Origin: an uncultured Prevotellaceae bacterium
GTDB lineage: Bacteria; Bacteroidota; Bacteroidia; Bacteroidales; Bacteroidaceae
Direction of reading: 5' to 3'
Length of the DNA: 64,000 nucleotides
Assembly: GCA_947307015.1 (NCBI GenBank)
Contig: CAMZHV010000002.1
Location: 1 to 64,000, forward strand
Every line of letters begins with the position of its first letter. The stretch's first letter is position 1. A program made the translations under genes and the position numbers. The notes under the pieces were generated by a model, which saw only the letters and a program-made list of their open reading frames with translations, had not been told where the DNA came from and did no database searches. This document shows positions 49,101 to 60,154 of the stretch, piece by piece.

Positions 49101-52100
49101 TCATTTCCCTACGAACAAGCCTACAACCTTGCGAGCATCGCTGAGATTTATATTACCATCACCATTCACGTCGGCCGCCTTGTCAACGAAGCCCGTAGGC
49201 TTTCGGCCAACAAATGTTCTTACGATCCACGCTGCATCTGTCAGGTTCACAATGCCGTCGCCATTCGCGTCGCCGATGATGTAAAGTGCCGAGAATAGAG
49301 CCTTGACTTCTGTTGCTCGGCTGACGGTGAAGGTGTATTGAGCATTGGTGCTTACCAGCTCTCCATCGACATCCCAGCCATCGAACTTATAGCCTTCGTC
49401 AGGTTCAGCGGTAAGAGTCAGTTCAGTCTGGAACTCATAGTAGCCTGTGCCGGAACCGCTGATGCTTCCGCCTTCGCTTGAATTGATACTTGCGAGGTAG
49501 TTTCTCTTCTTGAAGTTAGCCACAATGTTAAGGTCGCTAATAGCTTGTGCAGAGTATGTCGGTTCGGTAGAGACAACATCGCCATTCAGCGTCCAGTTAG
49601 TGAATTCATATCCCTCTACGGGAGTTGCTGTCAAGGTAACAGTGGAACCATACCTTGCGCTATTATCAGAATCTGTTGCGGGAGCACGATGAGCTTTTAC
49701 GTCATTATCATATATCCTCTGAATACTACCAGACTCTAAAGGATATACAGAAGTGAGAAGCTGAACAAGTCCTCCGCGGAACATAATCCACCCAACATGC
49801 TTGCCCGTCTTACCGTTGAAGCCTTCGGCATCTGTAATATTGGATGTCTGAACAGCCAGTGTGTAGTAACCGTTGGGGCTGTGGGCGTTAATAGCTGAAA
49901 GGTCAAGTCGGAAAGATTTGTTGTCATCACTGCTAATGCCAATCTGAGATGCGTCCTGCTTTTCAGCTTGTACGTTCATGGTGATGTCATCTGCCGTGAA
50001 TGTCTCTGGGTCGATGACTTTGCTGAAGTTGACAGTAACAATATCAACAGGCTCTTCTGCTAATTCATTCTCAGCTGGTATGCCGTCAATGCTGGAAACT
50101 TCAAGTACAGTTTCAGGTGTGGGCTCGAAGGTCAGTACGTATGTTTGTGCACCAGCGTTGGCAAAGTCGTCGACGAAGTGCAGACGGTTCTCATAGAGCC
50201 AGTCCTTACCGTCGCGTAGGGTGCGGTCGGTCTGCCAAAAGCGGCTGTTACCCAGTTCCGTGCCATCACTCTTGCGCACAATGCTCTTCAGCACGGCGTA
50301 ACCGTGGGTTGGGTCGAGTACACTGCCATAGTTCCAGCCTACGGCCGACGGTGTGATGGTCAGCTCGCACTCAGTGTCACTCTTGCGCACGATGCTGGCC
50401 GTCACGCTCTGTGCTACGCTGGCAGTATCACCATTTGTGAAATAGAGCATGTCGGGCAAATCGTTTGCATCGGCAATGTCGTTCACCAAAAATGCACGGC
50501 CTATCTCAGAACCGCCTACGAGATTGCCTTCGGGCATTTCGAACCCATGTATCAGTTCATGGATGGTCACTTGGTCGAGCAGCGACAGTTCTTCGTTGCC
50601 GTAACTTGTTAGATGGGTAGCTTCAACTTTGTAATCAACGAAGTGGCCGAGCAGGGTGCTCGTCAGCCACCATTGGGCGTATATCTGCGAATGGGATGGG
50701 ATAGTGCCAAAGTCGTTGGCAATGCTCTGTCCAAACGAAAGGGTGGCATCACCACCGTTCACCTGCGAGCTGATGAGTTCGAAGTCTATGAAGAGTCCTT
50801 TCTCGTTCTCAATAATCTCTGGCTGTTGCGTCACCATCCTTACGTTGGTGGCATCGCCATAGCCCTTGTTATTAATCAGAAGAGCGAACTCGGCTGGTTT
50901 CATTGGCTCCACCACGTCAAGTGTCAAGGGGTCGTCTCCATATACATCACGCTGCATGAAATACGTCATATCAAGCTCGGGGGATGGTTTCACAGTAAGT
51001 GTAACCGGATAAAGCTCACGCGTCACCTGCAACCCAGTAAACGGATCGATGTAATTCAACGAGCCACCAAAGCTCCATTCCACGGGTTCCGTTGGTGCAG
51101 CGTACTTTGTCGGAATGAACAAGACTGTTGCAACGCCGGTAGTATTTGATTCCAACGTCCATCCGCTCTCAAGATCGAGTTGCCCTTTGAAGCCCTTCAA
51201 AAACTCTGGATTTATTTGGAATTCGTGCGATGTGGCCAAGTCACCCTTTTTGTTGATTACTCGCAACGTCAGTTTTACATCCTTCATTTGTTCGCTCTCG
51301 CTACCATTAAAGACAGTAAGCGTACCGCGGAAAGCCTGACGAGTTAGCACCATAGTTTGTGAGAACTGCAACTGCACAGTTGAACAAACATTACTTGTCG
51401 AGTTATTCAGATTATCAAATAGATCATGAATTTGGATATTGAAGAGATCACCGACAGACTCATAGCCCATTTGCATTGCATCCATTTCATAGGACTGAAT
51501 TGTTTCAATATCTTCTTTGATACTAACCCAGTTTATTCTATTCAGTGAATTAGTATTGCTCCAACGCTCAATTAGTGCTTGGTATTGAGAAGTAGTAACA
51601 GATTGTGGCTTCCATTCTGATAGCTGATTCGCATCAATTTCAGTCCAATCGTTGAAATCTTTCAAATGCTCAAATAAAGCTGCTTTATCGGCACTGAACT
51701 CATTGTACCAAATACCGTCGCCGAAAAACTCTTTCAAAATATTATCAAACATAGTAATCTGCAAAATATAGGCATTTACTACTTCATCAAAATCTCCCGC
51801 ATTGATCCTGTCAATACGGTTAGGAGCAGACTTCTTGTTATTATATTTCTTAAAGTAGCCAAAACAAGATTCCAATAAGTCGGCCAAGTCTCCAGCTATA
51901 TCTAAAAGTTTTCCACCAGGTGTTTCTGTTCCGTTGGCTAAATTTTTTAAGTCGTTCGCATCTTTGGCCATGTTGGCAGCCAAATCCCCAATATTATCTG
52001 GAGAAATTTGCCCACCCCCATTCGCCTTCTGTTTGACTTTTCTTGCTGCCTGATTAGCATTAGCTGCATCGATGGCAATATTGGCAGCCTGATTAACTTT

Positions 52101-55100
52101 ATCCAAATAAGGTCCTACGCCAGGATATTTTTCGAATAATTTATCCAAAACCCCTTCTGCACACTTGGTGAATTCAGGATCACACATAGGTGAAATGAAA
52201 TCACCTTCTCTATATGATTCTGCTGTGTAATTGCCACCGCCACCACCGCCACCAGGGCCTCCAAGTCCACCACCTCCTCCTATGCCACTGGTCAAAGCCT
52301 GAAATATAGCTCCCCACGCACAAGTCTTGAGTGCCATTCTGTATATTGCCTCATCATTCTTAATGTCCTTACCACAATTCTTGTTGTATTCATAAGCAAA
52401 GCCTGCCATGCACGCAGACATAAATGGATCTGGTGCACGATGTCTTGTAGAAGAAGCCTTTTTCTGTTTTGTAAACACCAATGGCAGAACAACACTTTGC
52501 TGAGGTCCCAGATCAAACGGTGTGTTGTGATCCAACAATTGGATACTCCATTCGTTATTTGCAGCTGGAACGTGGAACCGAACATTCAATGCAGTTACAA
52601 GACCCTTGTTTGTCATTATGAGTTTGACAAGCACTGATTCCCCTGGTTGCATGTTTTCACCATCAATGGAGGTGGGACCCTCTACAACTACAACAGGTGC
52701 TGGAACGTTGGTCTCATAAGTCATTGTAGTAACTATGCGATATTCATCTTCTATTTCTGTTGGTTCGACGATGTAGTTAATTTTTATCGTGGAAATGCAG
52801 AGATTTACATTCACTATTGTTTCTCGCTCTGGATCAACTATAATTGTATTCTTATAGGAGTCATGATTATCGGACGTGACAAGAACTGTGTATCGTCCTT
52901 CTGGCAACTGAACACTTATACGCCCATCGCTATCTGTTTTTGCTTGATATATGACAGCCTGTGTAACAGGATTAAGAATGCTCACATCTGCACCTTTCAG
53001 GTGTGGCCCTTCTACAGTGCAATAGGTGTATTCATCACAAACATCAACAACTAATGTACCGTTTATATCAGAAACAGGAGTTATATTAAAGTTTACGAAG
53101 GTACCTTCACCATTTTCACAGTTAATACCAAATTGGCCTTTTATGGGAACGTTTAGTTCCATATCCTCAGTGGCAATTAATGCAAGTGAGAGGTCTATCG
53201 TATCGTTCTTGTTAAGTGAGGGTAAGGTGTTTCCGGAAAGGGACTTTATAAAGTTCGGCAAAGACAAAGTGATATTACCTGTGTTGCCACTACCGATATT
53301 ACTTAATTGCAACACGTACTCGCGTTTTTTCCCTTTTGTTAAAGACGTTTCCAAATACTTACAACTGGCAACCAATTTCCCATGAGCTACACGGCAATAG
53401 AAGTAGAGTGTCAAATCGAGAAAAGCTCCCTCATTTGAGGAAACACGTACTTTTATTTCCTCCCAGTTATTTCCAGCAGTTGGCTCTGTTCCCTCCAACT
53501 GATACTTAAGTGTTACTGTTTGGCCTCCATTTATAGCAGATGGAACAAATAGATTTGCATTGCAGCTTTCTGGAGCAAAAAGTATTTCAGCATTGACTCC
53601 TGAAAGGGGTAGAATGCCTGGATTTATAAGGCTGATACTTCCCTCGTACGTGTCACCATTGATAACATCGCAGGTGATATAGCTGTTCTCTGTACGTTTC
53701 AATCCATAGACATCAAACGATGCCATCTCCTCGCTTACATTCTCATTAGGATAACATGCACCGATAGAGAAATGGCCTGATTGCAATGCGTAAAGTTTCC
53801 ATTCATAATAGAAAGTTCCATTTGCATCTGAAGTAACACTTTGCACCTGCCGAGTACCTTCGTTAATTAGGTACAAATCTACTGTTGCATTTCCAATCTC
53901 AGAGCCAGAAAGCCGTCCTGTTATCTTAACTGTATCCCCTTGTTTATAGACAGCTTGATCCGTGCTTAGTTGAGCGGCAAATGGTGATAGAATATTTATA
54001 TATACATCCTCTGAAGTATTGTTGTTGAATGTCAACTCCATCACTTTACTGTCTTCGTTCACAACCGCATAATATTGAGCAGTACCAACGATATTTGGCA
54101 GGGTAATTGTATGAATCATTTGCAGCGTTTCGCCAACAGCAATGGGCTTATTAGTATAGAATGCTCCGACTGCGTTTTTGTCGCCACGTCGATATAGTTT
54201 GACATTTATCTCTTCTGGCAATTCAGCTGCTCCATAATTGGAAACTGAGATTGTAAATATAACCTGAGTACCCACTATGGATTCATTAATATCTGATTTA
54301 ATACTGCTTACTCGTGCATCAGGCAATGTCTGGTCTGTTACCATCATGAAGCATGTACCAGAGCTGAAACCGTCGGATTGAGCAGTAAAGATGACAGTAT
54401 AAGAGTCACCTTGAACATCATTCGATAAAGATGTGACGTTGACCGTAGTGCTGGATTGTCCAGCTTGTAGGGTTACGTTTTTATCGTATGACAGGTGACT
54501 GTCCTGATCGCTGCTTAAAGAAACGTTCAGAGGAGAACTGTTGTCTGAAGTATTACGGCTTATCGTAAGCGTTGTTGAATCCCCCTCCTTTAGAGTGCTG
54601 ATGGCAGATGTTAACTTTAATGCCGGACCGTCATCATCAAGGATTGTTAGCTGAGAGGCAACAACACCTGCTGATTCGCCTGAAGCGTTGCAGGAGCATG
54701 ATGAGATATAGACCGCAGCGGTGATATTCACTATGCGGTCGCCATCAACATCGGCATTATCAATAGGTCCAAGATTGAAATGAGCCTCCTCAACACCTTT
54801 AGCCAGTTCTATTGTTCTAGTACCATAATATATTCCTCCTTTACTATCATCGGAGAGCTTAACAGTTATCTTATTGTTTGTGACACCTGTTCGTCGTAAT
54901 GTAGCAGCCACGGCAATGGGGCCATCTGCTTCACTGACCTTGTTGGGTGTTAATGTGAGCTCCAAAACTGGCACGTCGTCATCTTCAAGAATGACTATTA
55001 CTTCACCTTTGTTATATGAAGGAGCGTATGCTGTGAAGCTATTGCTAAGCGTTAAGCTGGGAACATCATCGTCTACTGCTGTAACGTCAAAGGTTACGGA

Positions 55101-56417
55101 TGTCGTACCAGCGGGTATAGTCACTTTTGCTGGGAATGTGAAGCGTCCTGAAGCCTCGCTGACGATTGACACTGTCAAGTCTTCTTGTGGTGCCCGTCCC
55201 GCAGTGACAGAGAGTTGGAATGTTTCACCTTCACTGACATTATACTTTGATGAGGTGATAGTTAAGTCTGGATATTCATTATCTTCAATCTCTATTTTCC
55301 CACTAACTTCAGGATAGTTGCAGCCACTAATGGTGGCATTGATGATGCTGTTTTCGTCAAGCAGTGTATTGTCGGTAAGTTGTATGTAGAAGATCACGGT
55401 CGACTGTCCAGCAGGTATAGTAACAGAGGCTGGTATGCTAAGACGACTATCCTCCATAGCAGAGATATTGAAGGTTTCTGCGGTTGTGCGGTCGCCGCTT
55501 CGTGTCAGTGAACATTTAATTGGGCGTGAATATGTTTCATCTATAGCACCCGTAGGTAACGAGAGCGTTAGCAGTTTATCCATTTGTACTTCTGTCGTGC
55601 CAGTATTATTCCAACGCAGGCCCTGTGACTCGCCTGCGCCTGAGTGCGGTTGTACTTCCAATTCAAGCTGCACTTCACCATCCATGCCAAGGATTGTTGG
55701 TAATACGATTTCCAACTGCCGACTCACGACGGCATTGGCTGCAAGTGTCTCGTCATATTGGGTAGTGGATAGTAGTTTCGTCACACCGGCAGCATTTTTA
55801 ATTGACAAGTACTCAGTCCACCCGGCACTTGTAGCCAATGCACCGATGTTATTCACTTGCCAAGTAACAATAGCCTTTGTGCCAGGCATATAGATCGTGG
55901 CATCTGCCATGATATTGGTGACCGAGAGGTCTGGACCTTTTTGCATGGTCAATGTTCCAGTTTGAACGTCAGTGAAGCCATTGCTGCCATCGCGTAGCGC
56001 CAATACAACATCACTCAACTCGATGCGATGCTCACTGCCCTCTTCGTATGTTTCACTTATGTGCATATTGACAGTCATCAGTTGCCCCGCACGGCCTAAG
56101 AGAGCACTATTAGTTGGGGAATATATAAGGCAGTGATACGTGTTACCTCCTTTTGCCTTGAACCTGATCTCATGGTCGACGGCACGATTGGAAAGATGTT
56201 TTGTATCCACATCAAGTGTGGAGCCTTCGGGCAGCTGCAAGTCGAATTCCACAGCCACAATCTCGCTACTATTGTCCATGCTTATTGGCAAGGCTATAGT
56301 ACTACCCGCTAAGGCTGTCAAATCTGGTATGATTAGGCGATTTGAGTTCTGTGCCTCTGCACCTGCCACACCAATCAGCATGGCCAGCAGCAATAGTATA
56401 TAGGATTTCGGTTTCAT
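49101..56417 (-). CDS. Giant multidomain surface protein (2438 aa): cohesin-like, CARDB, Calx-beta, InlB-type repeats, C-terminal dockerin-like
   Basis: Repeated Calx-beta-like segments (ISEADGPIAVAATLRR..., TLKEGDSTTLTISRN...), CARDB-like LSVTNIMADATIYMPGTKAIVTWQVNNIGA, InlB-like TVTLTATPVEGYEFTNWTLNGDVVS, dockerin-like GDANGDGIVNLTDAAWIVRTFVGR...ADVNGDGNINLSDARKVVGLFVGK. Confidence 0.85.
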   Translation of the reverse strand: MKPKSYILLLLAMLIGVAGAEAQNSNRLIIPDLTALAGSTIALPISMDNSSEIVAVEFDLQLPEGSTLDVDTKHLSNRAVDHEIRFKAKGGNTYHCLIYSPTNSALLGRAGQLMTVNMHISETYEEGSEHRIELSDVVLALRDGSNGFTDVQTGTLTMQKGPDLSVTNIMADATIYMPGTKAIVTWQVNNIGALATSAGWTEYLSIKNAAGVTKLLSTTQYDETLAANAVVSRQLEIVLPTILGMDGEVQLELEVQPHSGAGESQGLRWNNTGTTEVQMDKLLTLSLPTGAIDETYSRPIKCSLTRSGDRTTAETFNISAMEDSRLSIPASVTIPAGQSTVIFYIQLTDNTLLDENSIINATISGCNYPEVSGKIEIEDNEYPDLTITSSKYNVSEGETFQLSVTAGRAPQEDLTVSIVSEASGRFTFPAKVTIPAGTTSVTFDVTAVDDDVPSLTLSNSFTAYAPSYNKGEVIVILEDDDVPVLELTLTPNKVSEADGPIAVAATLRRTGVTNNKITVKLSDDSKGGIYYGTRTIELAKGVEEAHFNLGPIDNADVDGDRIVNITAAVYISSCSCNASGESAGVVASQLTILDDDGPALKLTSAISTLKEGDSTTLTISRNTSDNSSPLNVSLSSDQDSHLSYDKNVTLQAGQSSTTVNVTSLSNDVQGDSYTVIFTAQSDGFSSGTCFMMVTDQTLPDARVSSIKSDINESIVGTQVIFTISVSNYGAAELPEEINVKLYRRGDKNAVGAFYTNKPIAVGETLQMIHTITLPNIVGTAQYYAVVNEDSKVMELTFNNNTSEDVYINILSPFAAQLSTDQAVYKQGDTVKITGRLSGSEIGNATVDLYLINEGTRQVQSVTSDANGTFYYEWKLYALQSGHFSIGACYPNENVSEEMASFDVYGLKRTENSYITCDVINGDTYEGSISLINPGILPLSGVNAEILFAPESCNANLFVPSAINGGQTVTLKYQLEGTEPTAGNNWEEIKVRVSSNEGAFLDLTLYFYCRVAHGKLVASCKYLETSLTKGKKREYVLQLSNIGSGNTGNITLSLPNFIKSLSGNTLPSLNKNDTIDLSLALIATEDMELNVPIKGQFGINCENGEGTFVNFNITPVSDINGTLVVDVCDEYTYCTVEGPHLKGADVSILNPVTQAVIYQAKTDSDGRISVQLPEGRYTVLVTSDNHDSYKNTIIVDPERETIVNVNLCISTIKINYIVEPTEIEDEYRIVTTMTYETNVPAPVVVVEGPTSIDGENMQPGESVLVKLIMTNKGLVTALNVRFHVPAANNEWSIQLLDHNTPFDLGPQQSVVLPLVFTKQKKASSTRHRAPDPFMSACMAGFAYEYNKNCGKDIKNDEAIYRMALKTCAWGAIFQALTSGIGGGGGLGGPGGGGGGGNYTAESYREGDFISPMCDPEFTKCAEGVLDKLFEKYPGVGPYLDKVNQAANIAIDAANANQAARKVKQKANGGGQISPDNIGDLAANMAKDANDLKNLANGTETPGGKLLDIAGDLADLLESCFGYFKKYNNKKSAPNRIDRINAGDFDEVVNAYILQITMFDNILKEFFGDGIWYNEFSADKAALFEHLKDFNDWTEIDANQLSEWKPQSVTTSQYQALIERWSNTNSLNRINWVSIKEDIETIQSYEMDAMQMGYESVGDLFNIQIHDLFDNLNNSTSNVCSTVQLQFSQTMVLTRQAFRGTLTVFNGSESEQMKDVKLTLRVINKKGDLATSHEFQINPEFLKGFKGQLDLESGWTLESNTTGVATVLFIPTKYAAPTEPVEWSFGGSLNYIDPFTGLQVTRELYPVTLTVKPSPELDMTYFMQRDVYGDDPLTLDVVEPMKPAEFALLINNKGYGDATNVRMVTQQPEIIENEKGLFIDFELISSQVNGGDATLSFGQSIANDFGTIPSHSQIYAQWWLTSTLLGHFVDYKVEATHLTSYGNEELSLLDQVTIHELIHGFEMPEGNLVGGSEIGRAFLVNDIADANDLPDMLYFTNGDTASVAQSVTASIVRKSDTECELTITPSAVGWNYGSVLDPTHGYAVLKSIVRKSDGTELGNSRFWQTDRTLRDGKDWLYENRLHFVDDFANAGAQTYVLTFEPTPETVLEVSSIDGIPAENELAEEPVDIVTVNFSKVIDPETFTADDITMNVQAEKQDASQIGISSDDNKSFRLDLSAINAHSPNGYYTLAVQTSNITDAEGFNGKTGKHVGWIMFRGGLVQLLTSVYPLESGSIQRIYDNDVKAHRAPATDSDNSARYGSTVTLTATPVEGYEFTNWTLNGDVVSTEPTYSAQAISDLNIVANFKKRNYLASINSSEGGSISGSGTGYYEFQTELTLTAEPDEGYKFDGWDVDGELVSTNAQYTFTVSRATEVKALFSALYIIGDANGDGIVNLTDAAWIVRTFVGRKPTGFVDKAADVNGDGNINLSDARKVVGLFVGK

Positions 56418-56457
56418 ATATAATGATGTGTTATGTTATTGATTAAGCGTGCTGTAA

Positions 56458-59400
56458 TTATTTGATGACTTTCTTTCCATTGATGACGTAGATACCTTTG
56501 GGCAGATGACGCAGTGCAGCTGCTTTGTCTGCCACCTTACGACCGCCAAGATCATAAACGGAGGCACCTTCAAGGCTTGCCTCGTCTATGTCGTTGATAC
56601 TCGTCGGAATCGTACTATTGAGATATACGCCGATGGTGTTAGATGTCTTGTCGCTCAATGTAGCTTTGAGGACAGTGGCACTACCTGTTGTAGTGGCTAT
56701 GGCTGTTTCGCCGACAGGCACTTCGACACCGCTCATGGAATATGCAATGAGACGGATGCCACCAGATACGTTACGAGTTGTGACGGTGAAGCCCATGGCC
56801 TGTAATGCCTGCCATGAGACAGACTGATCTGAGGCAAGCGTAATATCAAGAGCCGTCACTGGGGTGTCGCTCTCAAGCAATAGCTGACCGTTCTCAAAGC
56901 GCAGGCTGGCATGGATGTCTTCCTGTTCCTGGTGCTGTTGTTCATACATTGCTTTGACGGGCGCTTCATCATCAGACTGCGCGAACAACACATCAACTTC
57001 CTTCACCACATCCTGAACGTTGATTCTGTTATCTTTCCACAAGTCTGCTGCTGTGAAGTTAAACAGGCTACCATTAGCTATGTCATCAAAGATATAGTTA
57101 ATCATCATCTGGAGATCTCCGATATTAACTTCGCCATTGAAATTGGCATCGCCGTCATCAAAAGTCAGACGCAGGCTAAAGGTTGAACCGCTGGCATTGC
57201 CAAAAGAACTGTGGCATTGCAATACGGCTCCATTTTCTTCCTTGAATATAAATGGGGTATTGCCTGTAAATCGCAGATTCCCATTATCCTCACTGAGTGT
57301 GAAGCCCCATCCATCACCAGTGCTACTAAAGACAAAATGTGATGTCTGCCCACCAGCGCTGCTATCATAGCATAGAATGGAAGGTAGCTGGGCTAATATG
57401 ACTGATGCATCGTTAGTACCTACTTTGTAGTCAACGATGGCGTTCAATTGCTGGTTATGCAGGTTTAAGCTTATTGACGCTGGCACTTCACTCTCAATTG
57501 CGCTGAAGCTGTTGCCCGAGAGGTCGATGGCACTTACCTTTTGTAGTGTCATCAGTGCGGGCGGCACAACTCCAATAAGACCTCTGTCAGCAAGACTGAT
57601 AGCCGTCACACGACCTTCCGTGTTGATGACCCCGTCAAGGATGAGTTCGTCAGTATCAAGATCCCATCGTTTGCTCCATGCTGGTTGCTCGCCGAGTTGC
57701 GTCAGGACATTTTCCAGTGTATTTATGTCCTCAGGGAGAAGGTGCCTACTCCAATAATATTCAATGTAAGCAATCTTTTCATCCATATATTGGAAATCAG
57801 AGGCAACTGCATTGCCCTCATTAATACTTAGCTCTAGCGTAGAAGCATAGGCATTTAGGGAGTAAGCCAATGGTGACTCTTTATCCTGTAATTGGAGGTA
57901 GCGATTGAGAATCTTGTTCACTTCCTGTTGGTAGACTTCATAGTCCTTTTCCGATGAGCAAACCGCATCGTATGCCTCTTTGAGTGTAACGATCTCGTCT
58001 ATACACTCTGACGAATGTGCAGCCGAGTAGATGTCATTCAGTGTCATCTCCTTAGCATGGAGGATCTCCTGATTATACGCCTCTATAATGCTCGCATCGC
58101 AGGCAGCGAAGGTCACGCCGTCATAATCGGTGAGCGCTTCCTTCAGAGCGGCCACGCCTGGCGATTCTGACAGTGCGGCGACATAATAAATGCGGAAATT
58201 GTCTGCAGCAATCCAGTTGGCTGTGGTATTGATGGTCTTCAGCCCAAAGTCCAGCGATTCGGCATGGTCATTGATAAAGTCGACCTCGAAATGCTCGGGC
58301 AATCCATTACCAGTAGCTATCTCCGTTGTCGTTTCCAGTTGTCCAGAGGATATATATATATAGGTACCCGTGACAGGATTGTAGCTAGTATTCCATTGGT
58401 TGACAGCAATAGCATCCATTACCAAACGATATTTACCAATGGGCAAGCCAGAAAGACGCTGAAATAGTTCGCCATTACCAATCACGTATGGAGATGAATC
58501 TTGTTGCCAAGCCTCCATGAATTGACAGATCCGAACATCTCCGTTAACATAAGAATTATCTACAGCTTGTACGCCATTAGCAGAATAAGCATTGGGCTGA
58601 TAGCCTATATTGGTTGCTGTCTCTCCCTTGATAAAAGTACACGTCCACCCAGGCAATTTCCCCATTGTCTCTTCACCACCTTCTTCGAAGTTTGGATTAT
58701 CCAATAATAACGTGATATCTAAAGGATTCCCAATTTGTGGGTTTACACCAAAAAGTAGCGTTTTCAAGGCAAGACGTATATCGTCAATGCATGCATCTAT
58801 CTCATCGACAGAAATAGAGGCTTGTAAACGATTGTCGATGGCAGACAATGTATTGTCGAATTTAGAAAAAGTCCCTTCTTCGTTTTCTTCCAACAAATCT
58901 GTTTTGCGAACAGTGTTTGCTGCGTCGCGCATTGACACATAACGTGTGAAAGCAGCGACCATGGAAGAAGATGCATACGTCCTGACTGCTTCATTTATTG
59001 CAGATATAGCAGCATTATATTCTTCTCTGGTTTCATAAGTTTTGTCACACGCATTCAATACAGATGTGATTTCAGCAAAAGCAGCAGCGGGAATAGAGCC
59101 TTCTGTAGTCTGGGCCCTTGCAACTGCATTTGCCAATAGTTTTTCGTATGTGCTTAAGTCATCTTCTATTCCCAGATACAGTAGCTGAAAATTATCCCAT
59201 ATTGCCCACGTGTCAGTACGTGTACCACGTGCGCCTAAATTTATCGTATTATCAACAACGTTAACGATTTCGGTAAAGTCGGTAAAATATTTTCCGTCAG
59301 AAAATTGTGAGGACATCGTACTCATTGAATTTTCCCCATTCTGCATAACCTTAAAAGGAACTGTAGCATTATTCAAGTACACAACAGGGAAATTCTGTCC

Positions 59401-60129
59401 TGTTATATTATATTCTGTCAAGGCTGCTTGTGCGCGTAACTGGTAGCGCCCATTAGGAACAGTTAATGTTTGGCTCAAAGAGAATGGGGATCGCCAAGAC
59501 TCAGCACAATTGTTGATGTTATTTCCACCTGATAAATTGAAATTGTTGGCTTCTATACTCCATGCTGTTATTCGCTGGTCGTTTCGTCCAAAATTAGCGT
59601 CAACAATTAAGAACGTGGCATCAATCGGATTAGCAGCAGTTGCATATGACAACGCTGCAATACGTTCCTCATAAGTAACGAGTATCCATTTAGCATTGTC
59701 ATCTGTTATATCTGAACGTACAGCCAAATTGGTGCCGTTCCCAGCATAAGCAAGGTTTCCACTACCATTGTTGATGTAATAACCTTGAGATGCAGGAGTG
59801 AATGTCCATGACTGAGCTGAGCCATCACACCATTCGCCATTCAGGAAATGTTCGTTAGTGGAATTTTGCAATTTTGTGTCGAGGCTGAAGCCACTACCAT
59901 TTTGAAAGAGCGTTATGTCAAGCCCACCAATTGAGGTTAAACTAATATGCGTTCCCCATTGGTTGGCTCCACAGAACCATTGACCTTGGCCCACATTGTA
60001 AAGATAGAATGTTTCACCTGCTACAGGATTATTACCAACCCATGTAACAGCACTAGTCGTCTGGGACTTAACACTATAACTTATGCAAGTCAACAGCGCT
60101 AAAACGAATGATTGCAGATAGTTTCTCAT
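56458..60129 (-). CDS. Large secreted protein (1223 aa) with dockerin-like segment and C-terminal sorting-like tail
   Basis: Signal peptide; DDGDANFNGEVNIGDLQMMINYIFDDIANG...ADLWKDNRINVQDVVKEVDVLF (dockerin-like); C-terminal SVYDLGGRKVADKAAALRHLPKGIYVINGKKVIK. Confidence 0.8.
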   Translation of the reverse strand: MRNYLQSFVLALLTCISYSVKSQTTSAVTWVGNNPVAGETFYLYNVGQGQWFCGANQWGTHISLTSIGGLDITLFQNGSGFSLDTKLQNSTNEHFLNGEWCDGSAQSWTFTPASQGYYINNGSGNLAYAGNGTNLAVRSDITDDNAKWILVTYEERIAALSYATAANPIDATFLIVDANFGRNDQRITAWSIEANNFNLSGGNNINNCAESWRSPFSLSQTLTVPNGRYQLRAQAALTEYNITGQNFPVVYLNNATVPFKVMQNGENSMSTMSSQFSDGKYFTDFTEIVNVVDNTINLGARGTRTDTWAIWDNFQLLYLGIEDDLSTYEKLLANAVARAQTTEGSIPAAAFAEITSVLNACDKTYETREEYNAAISAINEAVRTYASSSMVAAFTRYVSMRDAANTVRKTDLLEENEEGTFSKFDNTLSAIDNRLQASISVDEIDACIDDIRLALKTLLFGVNPQIGNPLDITLLLDNPNFEEGGEETMGKLPGWTCTFIKGETATNIGYQPNAYSANGVQAVDNSYVNGDVRICQFMEAWQQDSSPYVIGNGELFQRLSGLPIGKYRLVMDAIAVNQWNTSYNPVTGTYIYISSGQLETTTEIATGNGLPEHFEVDFINDHAESLDFGLKTINTTANWIAADNFRIYYVAALSESPGVAALKEALTDYDGVTFAACDASIIEAYNQEILHAKEMTLNDIYSAAHSSECIDEIVTLKEAYDAVCSSEKDYEVYQQEVNKILNRYLQLQDKESPLAYSLNAYASTLELSINEGNAVASDFQYMDEKIAYIEYYWSRHLLPEDINTLENVLTQLGEQPAWSKRWDLDTDELILDGVINTEGRVTAISLADRGLIGVVPPALMTLQKVSAIDLSGNSFSAIESEVPASISLNLHNQQLNAIVDYKVGTNDASVILAQLPSILCYDSSAGGQTSHFVFSSTGDGWGFTLSEDNGNLRFTGNTPFIFKEENGAVLQCHSSFGNASGSTFSLRLTFDDGDANFNGEVNIGDLQMMINYIFDDIANGSLFNFTAADLWKDNRINVQDVVKEVDVLFAQSDDEAPVKAMYEQQHQEQEDIHASLRFENGQLLLESDTPVTALDITLASDQSVSWQALQAMGFTVTTRNVSGGIRLIAYSMSGVEVPVGETAIATTTGSATVLKATLSDKTSNTIGVYLNSTIPTSINDIDEASLEGASVYDLGGRKVADKAAALRHLPKGIYVINGKKVIK

Positions 60130-60154
60130 ATAGTTGATAAAATTGATTTACTTA

